Shown here piece after piece: positions 36,012 to 39,560 of a DNA stretch of 39,560 nucleotides (positions within the stretch are counted from its first letter, which is position 1; each line of letters starts with the position of its first letter). The notes below the pieces were generated by a model. That model made no database searches. It saw only the letters and a list, made by a program, of their open reading frames with translations, and was not told the DNA's origin. The stretch comes from a virus. The position numbers and the translations under genes were made by a program. The DNA lies in IMG/VR virus record IMGVR_UViG_3300031873_000012, positions 1 through 39,560 of that record. One strand, written 5' to 3'.

Positions 36012-38657
36012 TTAATTTATTTTTTTCAGGCTTCCCCACGACTCGCCGACCTCAACATCGACCACGAGCGGAACATTGAACGGGGTCTCCCAGCCTTGCA
36101 TCACTTGCTTCACCTTTTCGATTGTCGACGGCACGAGGTCCTCTCGCACGTCGAGCATGATACTGTCGTGCACCGACAGAATCACCCTGACATCGGGCGC
36201 CAGTTTTTCTTCATCGACCCAATTGATCAATCTGACAAGCGACTGAACACAAAACTCGCTCGCGGTTCCCTGCACGGGCGTGTTCCACGAGGAACGCTCG
36301 GCGCTCCCGCGCGCCCAATCATCCGCTTGGTCTCCTATCTTCGAGAGAGGTCGCCAGCGAGCTCTTCGCCCCTCCCACATCGTGTACGCGCCGCCGTATT
36401 TCTGCGCGTTCAAGAGACAGTTTTTGATCCACGCCGCCAGAACCTTGAAGCGTCCGAGAACCGCCGCTCGAATTCTCGCAGCCATTTTTGCGTCGCACCC
36501 AATTTTCTCAGCGAGTTGTTTGTCGTGTTGCCCATAGAGCAATCCGAAGTTGACGGCCTTGCACGCTTTGCGATGCGACTTCTCGACCTGCTCGGGTTTG
36601 ATTCCCCATACAAGCTCGGCGAGCATTTGCGCTGTGCGAAGATGATAGTCAACGCCCTCGTCGAAGATCGCTCGCATCTCGGGGTCCCCTGACAGCATCG
36701 CTGCCACTCTCAATTCGAGTTGCGAATAGTCGGCCGAGATCATCAAATTACCGGGCGACGCCACAAAGACGTTGCGCGACATACTCGCCAAACTCGGGTC
36801 GTAGGTTTCTTTTTCGCCGCTCGGGATGTTCTGAAGATTCGGGTCCGCCGAGCTCGTGCGACCCGTTCTTGCGCCGTCTGTGTGAAGCGTCGTGTGAATC
36901 CTATTATCACCTCGAACGTGCGCAAGCATTCCTTCGCAGCCAGTTTTACCAGCAGCATAGGTGTTTCTCTGTTTATCCCAGTGACGCCACTCGAGTAGAC
37001 TCTCGATGATTTCTTTCTTACCGTCCGCCGCGACCTTGAGCAATTCTTCAAGCGCCTCGTGATCTGTGCTAGCCGCACCGCCTTTAGTTGTGTACGGCAC
37101 TTTCAATTTCATCTTTTTATAGAGCAACTCTGAAACGTGATGCGACGAGGCGGGATTGAAATCGGGCCCAGTATGAGCAATCAATTTTCTGTGCGCGTCG
37201 GTCAGTTTGAGAATCAGCATCTCTTGGTACGAGAGGATGGCGTCTTTACTGACAGCGATTCCCCATTTTTCTAACTCTATGATTGGCTCAATTGTCGGAC
37301 GAATAAGCCGATTCCAAACATAAAAATTCTCCTCGGAGTCGGCGATATCTGTCTCGAACAAGTCGACTAGACGGTCCGTTGCGATTGCATCCGCCGCATT
37401 GTATCGCAGCAACACAGTCTGTGGAATCAATGCGAACGCAAAACTCTTCGGGTCATCCGTTGACCTGATATCCTCCGCGACTGCCTTGTCGAGAATCAAC
37501 ATCGCTTTGTCGTAGCGCGGGGTCGCTTGTTTTGTGAGCTTGCATGTCTCGCCGTGAAAAGTCGCGTGCGCCACCTTGAGGCAAACATTGATATTCTTTT
37601 CAGCGTCGTCCAAATACTGTTCGGCTTCTTCTTTGTGACCGCCCATTCCGACGAGCTCGGCCATCGTTTTCAATCGTGTCTGTGCCTCGGGGTCCAGAAT
37701 TTTTCGCATGAGACGAGCATCATAAACAACACCTCGCAGACGAATTCCCAAACCGCACCACAACGCGTGCGCATCGCTCTTGATGTTTTGACCCACCTTG
37801 CGCGCGCAATCGTCTTCCAACAATTTCGCCAACTCTGCACATATCTCGGCATTTTTTAGAGACTCTCGATCCCAAACGTACGCGTAACTTTTTCCTCGAG
37901 GAACGCACGCGATGCTTAGCAATTCCAATTTTCGATACGGCACGCCCGACCATTCAGCATCTATCGACAGCCAGACAGCCGACCTCAAATCGTCCGCCGC
38001 TTCTTTCGATTCACTGACAGTTTGTATGACTCGCGCTTCCGCATCGTAGGGCGGCAACTCGAATCGATGAGTCAATGCCCATTGCAAATCACTCTCAAAA
38101 ACCTGAGAGATGAACCGATTTGAAAAAATCAACGAGGGGTCGAAGAACATCACGACGGGCGTTCTCGTCGACAAAAAAGCGAAGCCTCGCCGAACGCTCA
38201 TCGTATCGACCGACCGACCGAGCAGAGAATAAATTGCATTCGCGCCCATCGCCAAAATCAAAGTCGGTTTAATCTCAGCGATGCTTGTCTGCATATATGC
38301 TCTGCACGCGTCAACATTCGTCGGAGAGATATCATTCAAAACCGAGGCACACCGCACAGCGAAATCAAAATAAATAGGGCCTTTCCAAATCTTACTTATC
38401 GTCGAGTAAAGAAAGGATATGGTTTTGTTGTTCGCGTTCACAGTCTGACTAAGCACTACCAGTAAAGCCTTCCCCGCTTTCTTTTCGTCGTAAGAAAAAG
38501 GTCGCTTAATCGGTGCGGTGTTTCTCTTACCGAGCGCGCATCTTTCGCAGCCTTCCTCTGTTGGAAAGGCAAACGTTGCAAATGGTAAGGCTACTACCTC
38601 GACGGCAGACTTGGGAATTTCTCCCGGCGAGGTATCGTACACCCTCAAGATTTTCAT
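36012..38657 (-). CDS. polA: Family A DNA polymerase with UDG-like N-terminus
   Basis: The replicative polymerase. Residues 30-195 look like a family 4 uracil-DNA glycosylase: cysteines 37, 40, 103 and 118 have near-canonical 4Fe-4S spacing, but the catalytic GE-PG motif and the HPS motif (here DPS, 173-175) are altered. The 3'-5' exonuclease has DAE (233-235), NIKSD (291-295) and YNAAD (419-423). The polymerase has TGRTSS (598-603), motif A DYSQLELR (643-650), motif B R696...K700...F704...YG (708-709) and motif C VHDS (829-832; Ser replaces the usual Glu). Length 881. ATGA overlap with the upstream gene. Confidence 0.92.
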   Translation of the reverse strand: MKILRVYDTSPGEIPKSAVEVVALPFATFAFPTEEGCERCALGKRNTAPIKRPFSYDEKKAGKALLVVLSQTVNANNKTISFLYSTISKIWKGPIYFDFAVRCASVLNDISPTNVDACRAYMQTSIAEIKPTLILAMGANAIYSLLGRSVDTMSVRRGFAFLSTRTPVVMFFDPSLIFSNRFISQVFESDLQWALTHRFELPPYDAEARVIQTVSESKEAADDLRSAVWLSIDAEWSGVPYRKLELLSIACVPRGKSYAYVWDRESLKNAEICAELAKLLEDDCARKVGQNIKSDAHALWCGLGIRLRGVVYDARLMRKILDPEAQTRLKTMAELVGMGGHKEEAEQYLDDAEKNINVCLKVAHATFHGETCKLTKQATPRYDKAMLILDKAVAEDIRSTDDPKSFAFALIPQTVLLRYNAADAIATDRLVDLFETDIADSEENFYVWNRLIRPTIEPIIELEKWGIAVSKDAILSYQEMLILKLTDAHRKLIAHTGPDFNPASSHHVSELLYKKMKLKVPYTTKGGAASTDHEALEELLKVAADGKKEIIESLLEWRHWDKQRNTYAAGKTGCEGMLAHVRGDNRIHTTLHTDGARTGRTSSADPNLQNIPSGEKETYDPSLASMSRNVFVASPGNLMISADYSQLELRVAAMLSGDPEMRAIFDEGVDYHLRTAQMLAELVWGIKPEQVEKSHRKACKAVNFGLLYGQHDKQLAEKIGCDAKMAARIRAAVLGRFKVLAAWIKNCLLNAQKYGGAYTMWEGRRARWRPLSKIGDQADDWARGSAERSSWNTPVQGTASEFCVQSLVRLINWVDEEKLAPDVRVILSVHDSIMLDVREDLVPSTIEKVKQVMQGWETPFNVPLVVDVEVGESWGSLKKIN

Positions 38658-39268
38658 TTTGTTCCCGCAGGAATTACCGCCATAATCGCCATCGCTCTCG
38701 TGCGAACTGTCTCTTCAAAACTCATACTGGGAGTTCTATTCAGAATTGGGATCTGCTCTCGATATTCTTTGCAGAGATCATAGATGTCATCCTCTCGATT
38801 GATGCCTAACGCGACGAGGTGTTTTATCAGGTGTCCGATTGACGAGAAAGCCGAAAGCTCGTCGACTGTTGGTTTTCGTTTTGCATTCGCGCCGAAGTCG
38901 AAATCGGTAATGTCTGGTTGCGGTTTCGTGTTGATGGCCGGCGCTTCGATGGGCTCCTCGATTTTTCTAGGCGCGGGTTCTTCGTTTTCTTCAAAGTCAT
39001 CATCGACGGGCTCTTCGTCTTCATGGTCGTAGTTACAAACATCTTTTTTAGGGGCTACTTTCACAGCAGGTGCAACGGGCGCAACCTTTGGTTTCTCGGT
39101 AGGCTTCTGAACCGGCGCGGCCTTCACAACCGCTTTCACTTCTTCTTTAACAGGCGGTGAATTACCATAGCGAGACATCACCGTGTCGATGAATTTCAAT
39201 GCTTCTTCGCTCGTGTTGATTCCACTCACTTTGATTTCAATATCTCGAATCTTCACTGTTACGATCAT
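38654..39268 (-). CDS. Hypothetical protein with Pro/Lys/Glu linker (204 aa)
   Basis: A short beta-rich N-terminus (MIVTVKIRDIEIKVSG) is followed by a helix, then a long disordered linker with P, K, E and V (about 45-135), and a helical C-terminal domain (AFSSIGHLIKHLVALGINREDDIYDLC). The layout suggests a tethered two-domain adaptor, possibly for the polymerase, to which it is translationally coupled. Family not recognised. ATG leader GGGAGAATAAC. Confidence 0.65.
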   Translation of the reverse strand: MIVTVKIRDIEIKVSGINTSEEALKFIDTVMSRYGNSPPVKEEVKAVVKAAPVQKPTEKPKVAPVAPAVKVAPKKDVCNYDHEDEEPVDDDFEENEEPAPRKIEEPIEAPAINTKPQPDITDFDFGANAKRKPTVDELSAFSSIGHLIKHLVALGINREDDIYDLCKEYREQIPILNRTPSMSFEETVRTRAMAIMAVIPAGTK

Positions 39269-39270
39269 TG

Positions 39271-39486
39271 TTATTCTCCCTTTTCGTACAATCCGATTTT
39301 AATGGCCCACCATTCTGTCACTCTTAAAACTCCCTGGTCGCCGTGCCCCTGCACTTCAGAATCAGCCAGAATCTGACTCTTGGGCACCCAGTGATCCTCG
39401 CCGGCGATATTGCAAAGCACCGCCTTCTCGGTCTCATGCAAAGTCAACACGTCCTCGAACTCGACACCAACGATTTCGTCTGTCAT
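39271..39486 (-). CDS. Small conserved-type protein (71 aa)
   Basis: An SH3-like or OB-like small beta protein is suggested by alternating strands (EFEDVLTLHETEKAVLCNI, HWVPKSQILADSEV) and the ending LRVTEWWAIKIGLYEKGE. I have seen this ending in small phage proteins near polymerase genes but cannot name a family. The ATG has a GGGGTCA leader. The function is unknown. Confidence 0.65.
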   Translation of the reverse strand: MTDEIVGVEFEDVLTLHETEKAVLCNIAGEDHWVPKSQILADSEVQGHGDQGVLRVTEWWAIKIGLYEKGE

Positions 39487-39492
39487 TGACCC

Positions 39493-39560
39493 CTACTTTC
39501 GCCGAATCCGCTCAAGAGCGAACCCGCCCGTTCTGCCCGAGACTTTCACGACGGGTTGGT
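39493..39560 (-). CDS. Partial gene, C-terminus only
   Basis: The last 21 codons (QPVVKVSGRTGGFALERIRRK) of a frame entering from the right edge end in TAG at 39493, six bases before the next ATG. The basic C-terminus with RTGGFAL is too short to classify. The spacing fits the tightly packed operon. Confidence 0.45.
   Translation of the reverse strand, partial: QPVVKVSGRTGGFALERIRRK

Overview
This window is part of the genome of a tailed double-stranded DNA phage (Caudoviricetes) or a closely related prophage. Every convincing gene lies on the minus strand, so transcription runs from right (39.5 kb) to left (1 kb). Genes are packed tightly: many stop/start pairs overlap as ATGA or TGATG, and most starts carry a purine-rich Shine-Dalgarno (SD) sequence. 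I see no integrase, repressor, ribosomal RNA or host housekeeping block. The host cannot be named. It is a bacterium, judging from SD-led translation, a phage-encoded peptide deformylase and sigma70-like promoters.

Layout in the direction of transcription. (1) 39.5-28.7 kb is the DNA metabolism block: a family A DNA polymerase with an N-terminal uracil-DNA-glycosylase-like domain that keeps four cysteines, two small proteins, a gp32-like single-strand binding protein, a structured non-coding gap, a RecA/UvsX recombinase, the SbcD/SbcC (gp47/gp46) nuclease pair and a ParB-domain/DNA methyltransferase fusion. (2) 28.6-26.5 kb holds an unexpected signalling-like pair: a von Willebrand factor A (VWA) protein directly followed by a zinc-ribbon plus FHA-domain protein. 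(3) 26.4-16.3 kb is an accessory region of about 30 small genes, mostly unknown. It shows much local duplication: shared N-terminal leaders, shared C-terminal modules, a 30-bp repeat read in two frames, a 54-bp tandem repeat carrying a ribosome binding site, a 76-bp duplicated gene start, and recurrent hairpins just upstream of SD sequences. In its middle (20.93-21.43 kb) is a 500-bp non-coding stretch with five ATTGCGT-like iterons, two type I-E-like CRISPR repeat cores exactly 60 bp apart, and two canonical tRNA T-arm hairpins. (4) 16.3-0.6 kb is packaging and head morphogenesis: small and large terminase, zinc protein, peptide deformylase, portal, RyR-domain protein, HAD phosphatase, HNH nuclease, Dam-type methylase, beta-helix tail spike, Mu F-like minor head protein, a second HNH enzyme, several small virion-type proteins, scaffold and major capsid protein. 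(5) 0.1-0.6 kb is a hairpin-rich non-coding gap, and a further gene runs off the left end.

The replication block supplies its own polymerase, SSB, recombinase and end-processing nuclease, implying recombination-dependent replication. Two orphan methyltransferases probably protect the DNA from host restriction. The packaging block follows a common terminase-portal-scaffold-capsid order, interrupted by HNH genes. The parts most worth a second look are the VWA/FHA pair, the polymerase fusion, the mini-CRISPR/iteron/tRNA-like region at 21 kb and the duplicated small-gene family.
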